From positions 13,911 through 77,910 of the forward strand of contig JAWOAS010000084.1 in assembly GCA_046498405.1 (NCBI GenBank): a stretch of 64,000 nucleotides of DNA, given 5' to 3'. The notes below the pieces were generated by a model that did not search any database, was not told where the DNA came from, and saw nothing but the letters and a program-made list of their open reading frames with translations. Origin of the DNA: T1Sed10-49 sp046498405 (GTDB taxonomy: Bacteria; Actinomycetota; Nitriliruptoria; Euzebyales; Egibacteraceae). This document shows positions 55,997 through 64,000 of this stretch, in pieces. Position numbers and translations under genes: made by a program. The stretch's first letter is position 1; each line of letters starts with the position of its first letter.

Positions 55997-57031
55997 TCAG
56001 GGCTGTTCGGCGTCGAGGTCCTCGGGCAGGGCGGCGGCGGTGCGCTCCGCGGCGCGCAGTCGGGCGCTGCGGGCTCGCGGGTTGGCCGTGGCCTCCTCGG
56101 AGGAGGGCCGCTCGGCGCCGCGGGTCAGCAGGGTCAGCGCCGGCTCGCGGCCGCAGCCGCAGACCGGCAGATCGGGTGGGCAGATGCAGCCGCGGGCCGC
56201 GGCGGCCAGCAGCCGCTTCGCGAGGCGGTCCTCGCCCGAGTGGTAGGCGAGGACCGCCACGCGCCCGCCGCGGCGGTCCGTCGTCGCCGGCTCGAGGAGC
56301 CCCAGCGCCTGGGGAAGGGAGGCGCGGAAGCCCTCGAGCTCGGCGTTGACGGCGATCCGGAGGGCCTGGAACGTGCGCGTGGCCGGGTGCGTGCGGCCGT
56401 GGCGCTGCGCCGGCGGGGTCGCCGCGGCCACGACCTCGGCGAGCTCGAGGGTCGTGCGCAGCGGCCGCGCGGCGACGATCGCCCGGGCGATGCGCCGCGG
56501 CTGGCGATCCTCGCCGCCCGCGGCGAGCAGCCGGACGAGCTCGGCCGGTGGCGTGGCGTTGACGACCTCGGCGGCGGTGCGGCCCTGGCCGGGGTCCATG
56601 CGCATGTCGAGCGGCGCGTCGACGCGCCAGGAGAACCCCCGGCCCCCCTCGTCGAGCTGCATCGAGGAGACCCCGAGGTCGTAGAGCACGCCGCGCACCG
56701 GTAGGTCGGGCCGCGTCGCTGCCCGGGCCGAGGCGAGGTCGTCGAAGGTCGCGCCGACGAGGGCGACCCTGGAGCCGAAGGGCGCGAGCCGCTCGCTCGC
56801 GAGCGCGAGGGCGTGCGGGTCGCGGTCGAGGCCGAGGAGGGCGACGTCGGGCCCGCTGGCCGCGAGCAGGGCCGCGGCGTGCCCGCCGGCGCCGACGGTG
56901 GCGTCGATGAGCAGGCCGGGCCCGTCCTCGGCGAGCAGCGCGGTCACGCGCTCGCGCAGGACGGGCTCGTGGGGGCCGGCCGGCGAGGTCACGGCCTCAC
57001 CGCCGTTCGCCAGGAGCACGGGCGCAGGCAT
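55997..57031 (-). CDS. rsmH: 16S rRNA (cytosine-N4) methyltransferase RsmH
   Basis: Methylates C1402 of 16S rRNA. The 344-residue enzyme has HEPVLRERVTALL, the SAM motif IDATVGAGGHAAALL, GLDRDPHALALA, DLGVSSMQLD and the ending RLRAAERT. TFQALRIAVNAELE is also a family signature. ATG 57031 is preferred; a GTG at 57055 would overlap mraZ. It follows mraZ by 13 nt. Confidence 0.95.
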   Translation of the reverse strand: MPAPVLLANGGEAVTSPAGPHEPVLRERVTALLAEDGPGLLIDATVGAGGHAAALLAASGPDVALLGLDRDPHALALASERLAPFGSRVALVGATFDDLASARAATRPDLPVRGVLYDLGVSSMQLDEGGRGFSWRVDAPLDMRMDPGQGRTAAEVVNATPPAELVRLLAAGGEDRQPRRIARAIVAARPLRTTLELAEVVAAATPPAQRHGRTHPATRTFQALRIAVNAELEGFRASLPQALGLLEPATTDRRGGRVAVLAYHSGEDRLAKRLLAAAARGCICPPDLPVCGCGREPALTLLTRGAERPSSEEATANPRARSARLRAAERTAAALPEDLDAEQP

Positions 57032-57044
57032 CGTCGCATCGCCC

Positions 57045-57476
57045 CTAGAACCCACCGAGGTCGAACGGCGCGTCGGTCTCGGCGAACTCGCGCATCGCGT
57101 CCTCGCGGTAGCGCTCCCACCGGGCGCTGTCCCACAGCTCGACGCGCTCGTCGGCCCCGACGACGGTGATGTCGCGGTCGAGCGAGGCGTAGCCGCGCAG
57201 GCGCTGCGGGATCGTGATCCGCCCCTGCTTGTCGGGCTGCTCGGGGTGGGCCGACGAGGTCATCATCCGCACGAACATGCGCTCGCGGCGGTCGGTCGAG
57301 CGCAGGCTGCGCAGCCCGGCGAGGACGCGGTCCCACTCCTGCTGGGGGTGGACGGTGAGGCAGTGGTCGACGCCCACGGTCATGACGAGACCCCCCTCGA
57401 GCTGCTCGCGGAACGCGGACGGGAGGATGAGGCGCCCCTTCGAGTCCAGCGTGTGCTGGTACTCGCCGAGGAACAT
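57045..57476 (-). CDS. mraZ: MraZ, transcriptional regulator of the dcw cluster
   Basis: DNA-binding ring protein with two AbrB-like SpoVT folds; in E. coli it represses its own operon. The 143-residue protein begins MFLGEYQHTLDSKGRLILPS and has the second copy PEQPDKQGRITIPQRLRGYA; DSKGR and DKQGR are the two DNA-binding loops. It opens the cluster. The ATG at 57476 has AAGGAGGAGG 5 nt upstream. Direct-repeat boxes over its promoter support autoregulation. Confidence 0.96.
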   Translation of the reverse strand: MFLGEYQHTLDSKGRLILPSAFREQLEGGLVMTVGVDHCLTVHPQQEWDRVLAGLRSLRSTDRRERMFVRMMTSSAHPEQPDKQGRITIPQRLRGYASLDRDITVVGADERVELWDSARWERYREDAMREFAETDAPFDLGGF

Positions 57477-57559
57477 CGTCGCCTCCTCCTTCGCCGGCAG
57501 GCGCGGTGGGGACCTCGCACCGCGATCGGTGGCCGACCGTCGGCCCCTGCACTCCCGCG

Positions 57560-57604
57560 ACCTCCAGCACGCTCCACATTGCACCACTCTCCTCCACTTG
57601 TCAA
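57560..57604 (-). promoter_or_regulatory. mraZ promoter with four MraZ-box direct repeats
   Basis: On the minus strand TTGACA (57604-57599) is followed after 17 nt by CAATGT (57581-57576), a plausible promoter. Four copies of a TGG-centred unit (AGTGGAGG, AGTGGTGC, TGTGGAGC, GCTGGAGG) run across it at an exact 10-bp period, TGG at 57596, 57586, 57576 and 57566. This is the form of MraZ operator boxes, and two lie between -35 and -10. The remaining gap between mraZ and the HNH gene (57605-57825) shows no gene. Confidence 0.75.
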
Positions 57605-57825
57605 TGCTCCCGCCCCACGCGCGACGGCGCTGACGCGACGATCGAGGGCAACGGCCCTGCTCAGACGGGTGGTGGGAAGTGGAGGCAGGAGCTGGCGCCG
57701 GACCCGTCAGTGGCGTGCGATGGCGGCCCGGGGAGGGTCGGGAGCCGCCTTGGGGACGGTCCCGGTCCCGCCGAGCGGGCGCTGCGGGGCCGGTGGGGGC
57801 CGGAGGTGGAGCGCGGTGGAGGGGC

Positions 57826-58371
57826 TCAGGCGCCGGTGCGCGCGTCCCCGAGGTAGGCCTCCCACTCGGGGGCGATCGCGCCGACCGAGGCGACGAGCCA
57901 GAACGCCGCGCGGGGCGCGGAGGGCTGCCGGCGCAGCCGCATGCCGGCCTCCTCGGGCGTGCGCGCCTCCTTGCGGCTGTTGCAGCGGCGACAGGAGGCC
58001 ACGACGTTGTCCCAGGCATGCGCGCCGCCACGGCTGCGCGGCAGGACGTGGTCGACGTTCTCCGCGGCCCGGCCGCAGTACTGGCACTCCCCGCCGTCGC
58101 GCAGGAAGACCCCGCGCCGGGTCAGGGCCGCGTGCGCGCGGTAGGGCACGTAGACGTAGCGCCGCAGCCGCAGGACGCTCGGCGCCGGCAGGTCGAGCTC
58201 AGCCGACCGGTAGCGGTGGCCGTTGGCGTGGAGCACGTCGGCCTTGCCGGCGAGGACGAGGACGAGGGCCCGCCGGGCGCTGACGACCGACAGCGGCTCC
58301 ATCGTCGCGTTGAGGACGAGGGCCTTGGGGACCGCGACCGCGCTCACGGCCGCGGCGGGACCGCCCCCCAC
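57826..58371 (-). CDS. HNH endonuclease-family protein
   Basis: A 181-residue protein with the actinobacterial HNH layout. It has ALVLNATMEPLSVVSARRAL at the N-terminus and LVLAGKADVL. The HNH motif follows: CQYCGRAAENVDHVLPRSRGG.., with N and H in AWDNVVASCRRCNSRK. Two CxxC pairs bind a structural zinc. The family occurs near growth genes and its substrate is unknown. GTG 58371 (GAGG 6 nt upstream) was chosen; GTG 58347 or a longer form to 58455 are alternatives. Confidence 0.82.
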   Translation of the reverse strand: MGGGPAAAVSAVAVPKALVLNATMEPLSVVSARRALVLVLAGKADVLHANGHRYRSAELDLPAPSVLRLRRYVYVPYRAHAALTRRGVFLRDGGECQYCGRAAENVDHVLPRSRGGAHAWDNVVASCRRCNSRKEARTPEEAGMRLRRQPSAPRAAFWLVASVGAIAPEWEAYLGDARTGA

Positions 58372-58495
58372 GAGCGACCTCGCGGGGCGCTGACGTGGCG
58401 CTGGCGGGACGTCATCCACGCGGCCCTCCCACCGCGGAGGGCCGTTCGCGACCAAGCCCGTTGGCCCACCGTCGGCGCGGCCATGCTAGCGCCGC

Positions 58496-59131
58496 CTACG
58501 GCTCGTCGACCACGGCGAACCCCGCGAGCTCGTTGAGCGCGCCGCCCCACACGAGCACGAGGGCCGCGAGCGCGTCGTCGTGCTCGTGGGGCTCGCCGAG
58601 GACGACCCAGCAGTAGGCGAAGTGCTCGACCATCGCCACGAGCGAGGCGGCCACGGTGTGCGCCGGCGGCCCTGCCGTGCGCTGGGAGGCCGCGAGCACC
58701 GAGGCGACCTGCTCGGCGACGCGCTCGACGAAGAGCGCCCGCGAGCGGCGGTAGAGCTCGGCGAAGCGCTCCTCGTGCTGGGCGGCCTCGAGCCAGGTCC
58801 CCATGACGACGGCGTCGCGCCGGTAGCGCTCGAGGAAGCCGCCGATGACCCGCTCGAGCGCGCCGCGGACGTCGTCGGCGTACCAGGGCGCGGAGGCGAG
58901 CGCGACGAACGCCGCGTGGCTCTCGGCGACGAGCTCCTCGAGCACCGCGGCGCGGTTGTCGTAGTAGTTGTAGAACGTCCCGTGGCTGACCCCGGCGCGA
59001 CGGACGATGTCCTGCACCCGCGTGCCCTGCCAGCCGAGCTCGCCGAAGGCCTGCTCGGCGGCGCGCCGCAGCCGCGCGGCGGTGCGCGCGCCCCGGGGTC
59101 CTGGCTGCGGTACGGCCTGCTCGTCGACCAT
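58496..59131 (-). CDS. TetR-family transcriptional regulator
   Basis: A 211-residue repressor with the TetR helix-turn-helix at about residues 20-65 (AAEQAFGELGWQGTRVQDI, VSHGTFYNYYDNRAAVLEEL) and a helical ligand domain. It is divergent from moxR across 111 nt, so it may control that operon, but no operator is recognised. The ATG lacks a Shine-Dalgarno; TACGAT lies 9 nt before it. Confidence 0.9.
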   Translation of the reverse strand: MVDEQAVPQPGPRGARTAARLRRAAEQAFGELGWQGTRVQDIVRRAGVSHGTFYNYYDNRAAVLEELVAESHAAFVALASAPWYADDVRGALERVIGGFLERYRRDAVVMGTWLEAAQHEERFAELYRRSRALFVERVAEQVASVLAASQRTAGPPAHTVAASLVAMVEHFAYCWVVLGEPHEHDDALAALVLVWGGALNELAGFAVVDEP

Positions 59132-59140
59132 CGCCGCGGC

Positions 59141-59146
59141 ATCGTA
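59141..59146 (-). promoter_or_regulatory. Leaderless-type -10 before tetR
   Basis: TACGAT on the minus strand, nine nt before the tetR ATG, in the divergent gap with moxR. Confidence 0.45.
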
Positions 59147-59184
59147 GAGGAGGCCGAGGCGCGGATGCCCGCGGGCCCGCCCGA

Positions 59185-59190
59185 TACAGT
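59185..59190 (+). promoter_or_regulatory. Putative -10 element for moxR
   Basis: TACAGT on the plus strand, about 53 nt before the TTG start of moxR. A start of transcription near 59197 would exclude the in-frame ATG at 59164 as the initiation codon. Confidence 0.4.
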
Positions 59191-59242
59191 ACGGGGGTCG
59201 GTGGCGCCGCCGCGGCCGTCCCGCGCCGACGAGGAGCCCCCC

Positions 59243-60217
59243 TTGACCGATCGCCACGCCCAGGACGACGTCGCGCGACTCGCCGCGGGCTTCCGGGCGA
59301 TCGAGGCCAACGTCACCGAGGTCTTCGAGGGCAAGCCCGACGTCGTGCGGCTCGCCCTCATCGCCCTGCTCGCCGAGGGCCACCTCCTGCTCGAGGACGT
59401 CCCCGGCGTCGGCAAGACCCTCCTCGCCAAGGCGCTGGCCCGGTCCATCGCCTGCAGCGTGCGCCGGGTCCAGTTCACCCCCGACCTCCTGCCGAGCGAC
59501 ATCACCGGCGTGACCGTCTACCACCAGGAGCGCGGCGACTTCGAGTTCAAGCCCGGCGCGGTCTTCGCCAACATCGTCCTCGGCGACGAGATCAACCGCG
59601 CGGGGCCGAAGACCCAGTCGGCGCTGCTCGAGGCCATGGAGGAGCGCACCGTCACCGTCGACGGCCGCTCCCACGGCCTCGGCGTGCCGTTCATGGTCAT
59701 CGCCACGCAGAACCCCATCGAGCTCGAGGGGACCTACCCGCTGCCCGAGGCCCAGCGCGACCGCTTCATGATGCGCCTGTCGATCGGCTACCCCTCGGTC
59801 GAGGCCGAGCTCGAGGTCCTCGAGGCCCACAGTGGCGGCGACCGGGTCGGCACGATCGAGCCGGTCGCCGACGCGCGCGGGGTCGCGGGGCTCATCGAGA
59901 CCGTCAAGGCGGTCCACGCCGACCCGAGCGTGCAGCGCTACGTCGTCGAGCTCGTCCGGGCCACGCGTGGGCACCCCGACGTCGAGCTCGGCGCCTCGCC
60001 GCGCGCCTCGCTGGCCCTGCTGCGCGGGGCCCGGGCCCTGGCCGGTGGCGGCGAGGGCCGCAGTTACGTGCTGCCCGACGACGTCAAGGCACTCGTCGGC
60101 CCGGTGCTCTCCCACCGGCTCGTGCTCACCCCCGAGGCCCAACTCGCCGGCCGCGGCGCCGACGACGTCCTCGACGACGTCGTGGCGAGCCTGCCGGTGC
60201 CCACCGGACGGGGCTAG
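59243..60217 (+). CDS. MoxR-family AAA+ ATPase
   Basis: A 324-residue chaperone-like ATPase. Walker A is EDVPGVGKTLLAKALA (about residue 50-65), Walker B ANIVLGDEINRAGPKTQSA, sensor ATQNPIELEGTYPLPEAQ, and a lid domain follows. MoxR proteins act with DUF58 and transglutaminase partners, whose genes follow here. A TTG start at 59243 is chosen because GAGGAG lies 6 nt upstream and the product then begins at the family position (TDRHAQDDVARL). Confidence 0.92.
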   Translation: MTDRHAQDDVARLAAGFRAIEANVTEVFEGKPDVVRLALIALLAEGHLLLEDVPGVGKTLLAKALARSIACSVRRVQFTPDLLPSDITGVTVYHQERGDFEFKPGAVFANIVLGDEINRAGPKTQSALLEAMEERTVTVDGRSHGLGVPFMVIATQNPIELEGTYPLPEAQRDRFMMRLSIGYPSVEAELEVLEAHSGGDRVGTIEPVADARGVAGLIETVKAVHADPSVQRYVVELVRATRGHPDVELGASPRASLALLRGARALAGGGEGRSYVLPDDVKALVGPVLSHRLVLTPEAQLAGRGADDVLDDVVASLPVPTGRG

Positions 60218-60220
60218 GCC

Positions 60221-61468
60221 GTGCCGACCCGACGGGGGCTCGCCCTGCTCCTCGGCGCGGTCGCCGCCCTGGCCGCCGGCCGCGTCCTCGGCATCGGCGA
60301 GCTCTACGCCGTGGCGGTGGCCGCCGTCGCCCTCGTCGCCCTCGCCACCGCCTCGGTCCAGCTCGCGACCGCCGCGGTGGCGGCGCGCCGGCGGGTCGCA
60401 CCGGAGCGCCTCGAGCCCGACGAGCCCTTCGAGGTCGCGATCGACCTGCGCAATGACGGCCGCCTGCCGCTCGGGACCCTGCTCGCCGAGGACGCCTGCC
60501 CCCCGGCGCTCGCCACCCTCCGGTCGGGTGTCGCCGCGGCGCCGCGGGCGCTGCTCAGCGGGCTGCCGCCGCGGGCGACGCGCACGGCCTCCTACGAGGC
60601 CCTGCCCCCCGGCCGCGGCCGCTGGCACGTCGGGCCGCTGTCGATCGCCGTGCGCGACCCCTTCGGCCTCGCCGAGCAGCGCCGCCGCTACGAGGCGACC
60701 TCGACGGTGCTCGTCTGGCCGCGCCTCGTCGACCTGCCCTCCGGCCGGCTGCCGGGCACGTCCCTCGGCGGCGGCGCGGCCGAGCGGCGCCGTCTCCTCG
60801 ACGTCGGCGACGAGTTCCACACGATGCGGGAGTACCACCCCGGCGACGACCTGCGTCGGGTGCACTGGCCGTCGACCGCGCGGCGGGCCAAGCTCATGGT
60901 GCGCCAGCACGAGCAGCCGTGGGCGGCGCAGGCCACCGTCGTCCTCGACACCCGCGCGCGCCAGGGTGGCCCGCCGGGGCGGGCGGCCTTCGAGCGCGGG
61001 GTGAGCGCGGCGGCCAGCGCCTGCGTCCACCTCGAGCGACGCGGCTACGAGGTCCGACTCGTGCTCCAGGACGACCGCGACCTCCGCCCGGCCGCGCGGG
61101 TCGAGGCCCACCTCGAGCGCCTCGCCGAGGTCGAGCCCAGCCACGCCGACCGCCTCGCTGCCACCCTCGACGGGCTCCGGCGCGGGCTGGCCACCGGCCT
61201 CGTCGTCGCGGTGCTCGCCCCACCGCGCGACGGTGGCGCCCTCAGCGACGCGCCCGACGTCATGGCGCTGCTGCGCACCGGCCGCTCCCTGCCCGGGGCG
61301 GTCGCCCTCGTGGCCACCGACCCCTCGGGCGAGGCCGCCGACCGCGCCGAGGACCTCGTCGCCCTGCTGCGGCTCGCGCGCTGGCGCGCCGGCTCGCTCG
61401 CCGACGGCGTCGCCGAGGGCTGGCGGCAGGCCCTAACCGCCCCACGACGCCGCCGGGTCGCGACGTGA
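60221..61468 (+). CDS. DUF58 family protein
   Basis: A 415-residue protein with two N-terminal membrane helices (about 5-50), an Ig-like region (PFEVAIDLRNDGRLPLGTLL) and the DUF58 core FHTMREYHPGDDLRRVHWPS followed by RRAKLMVRQHE. A vWA-like C-terminal half follows. It begins 3 nt after moxR. Function is unknown; it always travels with MoxR and transglutaminase genes. Confidence 0.9.
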   Translation: MPTRRGLALLLGAVAALAAGRVLGIGELYAVAVAAVALVALATASVQLATAAVAARRRVAPERLEPDEPFEVAIDLRNDGRLPLGTLLAEDACPPALATLRSGVAAAPRALLSGLPPRATRTASYEALPPGRGRWHVGPLSIAVRDPFGLAEQRRRYEATSTVLVWPRLVDLPSGRLPGTSLGGGAAERRRLLDVGDEFHTMREYHPGDDLRRVHWPSTARRAKLMVRQHEQPWAAQATVVLDTRARQGGPPGRAAFERGVSAAASACVHLERRGYEVRLVLQDDRDLRPAARVEAHLERLAEVEPSHADRLAATLDGLRRGLATGLVVAVLAPPRDGGALSDAPDVMALLRTGRSLPGAVALVATDPSGEAADRAEDLVALLRLARWRAGSLADGVAEGWRQALTAPRRRRVAT

Positions 61469-63777
61469 CCGCGCTGGCCGATCCGCCCCGCACCGACGGC
61501 CCGTCGGCGCCGCGCTCGCCGCAGTCGCCGCCGGCAGCAGCAGCGGCGCTCCCGCAGGCCGGGCTCGGCCGGCTCGTCCTGCTCCTGCTCCTCGTCGCCG
61601 CGACCGCCGCGCCGCTGGGCGAGGTCTTCGAGGGCACGGCCTGGCTCGCCCCGCTGGCCGCTGCGGGGCTCGGCGCGAGCGCGCTGGCGTGGGCCGCGAG
61701 CCGCCTGCCGCTGGGCGGGCCCCTGCGGTGGCTCGTCGCCCTGATCGGCTGGGTGGTCTTCTCCTCGGCCCTGCTGGCCCCCACGACGACGCTGGCCGGG
61801 GTCGTGCCAACGCGCGAGACCCTCGAGGTCGCCCGTGACCTCCTCGCCGCGCTGCCCGAGGCGATCGCCGAGAGCGTGGCGCCCGTCGCGCCGGGCGCCC
61901 CCTTGCTCCTGCTGGCGACGAGCGCGGTGTGGCTGCTGGCCACCGCCCTGGCCGAGACGCTGCTCGTGCGCGCCGCTGCCCTGCCGACGCTCGCCCTCGC
62001 CGTCGTGGCCTTCGCCGTCCCCCTGCCCCTCGTCGACACCCGCGGGCTCTGGCTCGTCGTGCCCCTGCTCGCGGTCTCAGGGCTCGTGCTCGCGGCCACC
62101 GGCGCCCTCGACCTCAGCCGCTGGAGCGGTGGGCGGGCCCCCCGGCCGAGGCCGGGCGCGCTGGCCGCCGCAGCGGCGATGCTCGCCGCAGCGACGGTGG
62201 CCGCGCTCACCCTCGCCGAGGCGCTGCCGGGCTTCGACGAGCCGCCCCTCTACGAGGTGCGCGGGGGCGGCGGCTCGACGGTGACGACCAACCCCATGGT
62301 CGACCTGCGACCGGCGCTGACCGCCGAGGACACCGGGCCGATACTCGAGGTCCGCAGCCCGCGCCCGGTCTACCTGCGCACGACCGCCCTCGACGTCTAC
62401 GACGACGAGCAGTGGACGACCGAGCGCATCCAGGGCACGACGGTCGCCGACGGCATCGAGCCCGAGGTCACCCCCGGGGCGGCCGAGGAGCTCACCGTCG
62501 CCGTCGACGTCCTCGACCTCGACGCCGTGCTCGTGCCGGCGCCCTACCCGCCGATCGGCGTCGACGGACCCCGTGCCGAGGTCTTCCAGCACGACCCCCG
62601 CTCGGGCACGCTCACCCTCGAGCGCGGCGAGCGCCTCGGCGCCGGCGACGCCTACGAGGTCACCGCGGCGCTGCCCGACCCCGATCCCGAGCGGCTCGAC
62701 GGCGCCGAGGGCTTCGCGCCCGACAGCGCGCTCACCGACCTGCCGCCCTCGGTACCCGACGAGCTCGGGGCACTCGCCGAGGAGATCACGACCGCCGCCG
62801 GCGCCGACACCCCGCTGCGCCAGGCGCTCGCGATCCAGCGGGAGCTGCAGTCCTGGACCTACTCGCTCGACCCCCCGATCGGCCACTCCGGTGGGGCCCT
62901 CGTCGACTTCCTCGAGGCCCGGGTCGGCTACTGCGAGCAGTTCGCCGCGACGATGGCGCTCATGCTGCGCACCCTCGACGTGCCGAGCCGCGTCGCCGTG
63001 GGCTACACCCCCGGTGAGCTCGTCGACGCCGACGAGGGCGTCTGGCAGGTCTCCGACGCCAACGCCCACGCCTGGGTCGAGGTCCTCCTGCCCGGGGCGG
63101 GATGGGTCCCCTTCGAGCCGACGCCGCGCAGCGACGGCAACGTCCTCGTGCCCTCCGGCGGCGACCTCCTCGCCGCCGACACCGCCGCCGGCGACCTCGC
63201 CGGCGCCCCGGACGAGCCCGCCGAGGGGGACGACGCCGACGAGGCCGCTGGCCCCGACGGTGTCGTGCCCGAGCTCGAGGGCGAGGGCGCCGACGCCAGC
63301 GCCGCCGAGGCCGACCCGGCGGCGGGCGGCGAGGACGCCGGGCTGGGCTGGGCGCCGGCGCTCGCGCTGCTCGCCGGCGTGGCCGCGGCCGGCGCCCTCG
63401 TGCTGCGCGCCCGGCGCGCCGGGGGCCCGGCGGATCCGCGCGAGCGCATCCGTCGCAGCCGCCAGGCCGCGCTGCGTCTCGGCGCCGGCCTCGGCGTGCG
63501 CCCACGCGCCTCGGAGACCGACCGGGAGACCCTCACGCGCATCGCCGCGCTCGCCGCGGCCGGCGCCGACGCGCCGGCGCACCGCCTCGCCGCGGCCTCC
63601 GGACGCGCGCGCTTCGCCCCTGAGGTCGACGAGGAGGAGGCGGTCGCGGCCGAGCGGGCGCTCGCGGGGCTCACCGCCGCGGTGCCGGCTCCGTACACGC
63701 GCAGCGAGCAACTCCGTCGCCGGGCGCGCGAGATGTGGCAGAGCGTGGTGTCACGGGGGTCGTCCCGAGCGCGCTGA
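61465..63777 (+). CDS. Transglutaminase-like membrane protein (TgpA type)
   Basis: A 770-residue protein with five to seven N-terminal membrane helices (about 33-260), then a DUF3488-like outer region. The transglutaminase core has a catalytic Cys in RVGYCEQFAATMALMLR, His in DANAHAWVEVLLPG and the following aspartate/glutamate region. An acidic low-complexity stretch, one more helix (about 627-645) and a cytoplasmic DUF4129-like tail follow. The GTG overlaps the DUF58 stop (GTGA). The moxR-DUF58-tgpA unit probably acts at the envelope; its substrate is not known. Confidence 0.9.
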   Translation: MTALADPPRTDGPSAPRSPQSPPAAAAALPQAGLGRLVLLLLLVAATAAPLGEVFEGTAWLAPLAAAGLGASALAWAASRLPLGGPLRWLVALIGWVVFSSALLAPTTTLAGVVPTRETLEVARDLLAALPEAIAESVAPVAPGAPLLLLATSAVWLLATALAETLLVRAAALPTLALAVVAFAVPLPLVDTRGLWLVVPLLAVSGLVLAATGALDLSRWSGGRAPRPRPGALAAAAAMLAAATVAALTLAEALPGFDEPPLYEVRGGGGSTVTTNPMVDLRPALTAEDTGPILEVRSPRPVYLRTTALDVYDDEQWTTERIQGTTVADGIEPEVTPGAAEELTVAVDVLDLDAVLVPAPYPPIGVDGPRAEVFQHDPRSGTLTLERGERLGAGDAYEVTAALPDPDPERLDGAEGFAPDSALTDLPPSVPDELGALAEEITTAAGADTPLRQALAIQRELQSWTYSLDPPIGHSGGALVDFLEARVGYCEQFAATMALMLRTLDVPSRVAVGYTPGELVDADEGVWQVSDANAHAWVEVLLPGAGWVPFEPTPRSDGNVLVPSGGDLLAADTAAGDLAGAPDEPAEGDDADEAAGPDGVVPELEGEGADASAAEADPAAGGEDAGLGWAPALALLAGVAAAGALVLRARRAGGPADPRERIRRSRQAALRLGAGLGVRPRASETDRETLTRIAALAAAGADAPAHRLAAASGRARFAPEVDEEEAVAAERALAGLTAAVPAPYTRSEQLRRRAREMWQSVVSRGSSRAR

Positions 63778-63788
63778 CGCAGGGCGCC

Positions 63789-63813
63789 GGGCCACGCCCG
63801 ACGCGGTGGGCCC
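63789..63813. terminator. Possible bidirectional hairpin between convergent genes
   Basis: GGGCCAC and GTGGGCCC can pair with one bulged base across a 10-nt loop, in the 41-nt gap between the transglutaminase stop and the convergent small gene. There is no U-tract on either side, so the call is weak. Confidence 0.3.
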
Positions 63814-63818
63814 TCGGC

Positions 63819-64000
63819 CTACTCGCTGCGCTTGCCCCGATCGCGCTTGTCGCGCATGTACTGATCGAAGCCGCCGCGCACCTGCCCTCCAAGATCGCTG
63901 TTCTGGTCTGCCCCGAGCCGCTTGAGCTGGGTGCCGCCGTAGATCGCGCTGGCGAGCATGAGCACGAACCCGCCGACGGCGAACCAGAGGCTCACGATGA
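63819..64000 (-). CDS. Small membrane protein at right edge, possibly truncated
   Basis: The last 60 codons read IVSLWFAVGGFVLMLASAIY, then GGTQLKRLGADQNSDLGG and a charged tail MRDKRDRGKRSE, ending at the stop at 63819. It has one membrane helix followed by a basic cytoplasmic tail. A GTG at 63995 could be the start (58 residues), but the frame stays open to the edge, so the gene may be longer. No family recognised. Confidence 0.55.
   Translation of the reverse strand, partial: IVSLWFAVGGFVLMLASAIYGGTQLKRLGADQNSDLGGQVRGGFDQYMRDKRDRGKRSE

Overview
The window is about 74% GC, gene-dense and free of insertion sequences, CRISPR arrays, integrases and prophage genes. It looks like a chromosome segment of a high-GC actinomycete. 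Three things point there: a pgsA - DUF881 - sbp - DUF881 - gcvH - garA(FHA) - merR - bifunctional nuclease - merR block in the order of Mycobacterium tuberculosis Rv1822-Rv1830; a DUF3039 protein, which I know only from Actinomycetota; and a dcw cluster ending ftsZ-pgeF-yggS-sepF-yggT-divIVA. Details differ from mycobacteria and streptomycetes (a D,D-carboxypeptidase inside the Rv1822-Rv1830 block, no murG or murB in the dcw cluster). A deep-branching class such as Nitriliruptoria is possible, but that is a guess. MurE carries the DNPR motif, so the peptidoglycan should contain meso-diaminopimelate.

Layout. (1) 1-403: the 5' part of a Nei/Fpg DNA glycosylase, cut by the edge. (2) 434-10094, minus strand: a compact ethanolamine-utilisation microcompartment operon, transcribed eutN-eutA-eutB-eutC-eutL-eutE-eutM-eutT-eutJ-(tandem BMC shell protein)-eutQ-like. 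It encodes ethanolamine ammonia-lyase, its reactivase, the adenosylcobalamin-making enzyme, a CoA-acylating acetaldehyde dehydrogenase and four kinds of shell protein. It has no eutD, eutG, eutH, eutS, eutK or eutR/eutVW here. Its most unusual parts are a Cys3His-type domain fused through a Pro-rich linker to the hexameric shell protein, with a strong internal start for the bare shell protein, and a EutQ reduced to its N-terminal region. (3) 10251-17120, minus: the Rv1822-Rv1830-like block. (4) 17254-17627, plus: tRNA-Pro(GGG) and the DUF3039 protein. (5) 17635-28286, minus: der-cmk-aroA-tyrA-aroH-rluB-scpB-scpA-dnaE, mostly joined by start-stop overlaps; it combines ribosome maturation, prephenate/tyrosine synthesis and chromosome condensation/replication. 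(6) 28571-31635, plus: PEP carboxylase and a small membrane protein. (7) 31652-36312, minus: an M20 amidohydrolase, azlCD, rluD, lspA and a DksA/TraR-type zinc-finger gene. (8) 36421-40241, plus: ileS and a membrane protein with a HELSH motif. (9) 40067-57476, minus: division and wall genes from mraZ to divIVA, nearly all translationally coupled, with direct-repeat MraZ boxes over the mraZ promoter. (10) 57826-59131, minus: an HNH nuclease and a TetR regulator. (11) 59243-63777, plus: moxR-DUF58-transglutaminase; then a small membrane protein gene at the right edge.

Promoter-like -10 hexamers of the type TAGACT/TACGAT/TACCAT recur. In four cases they sit 6-9 nt before an ATG that has no Shine-Dalgarno sequence, which suggests leaderless mRNAs. 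Start codons were chosen by Shine-Dalgarno position, overlap with the upstream stop and family length. GTG starts are very common, and one gene (moxR) appears to use TTG.
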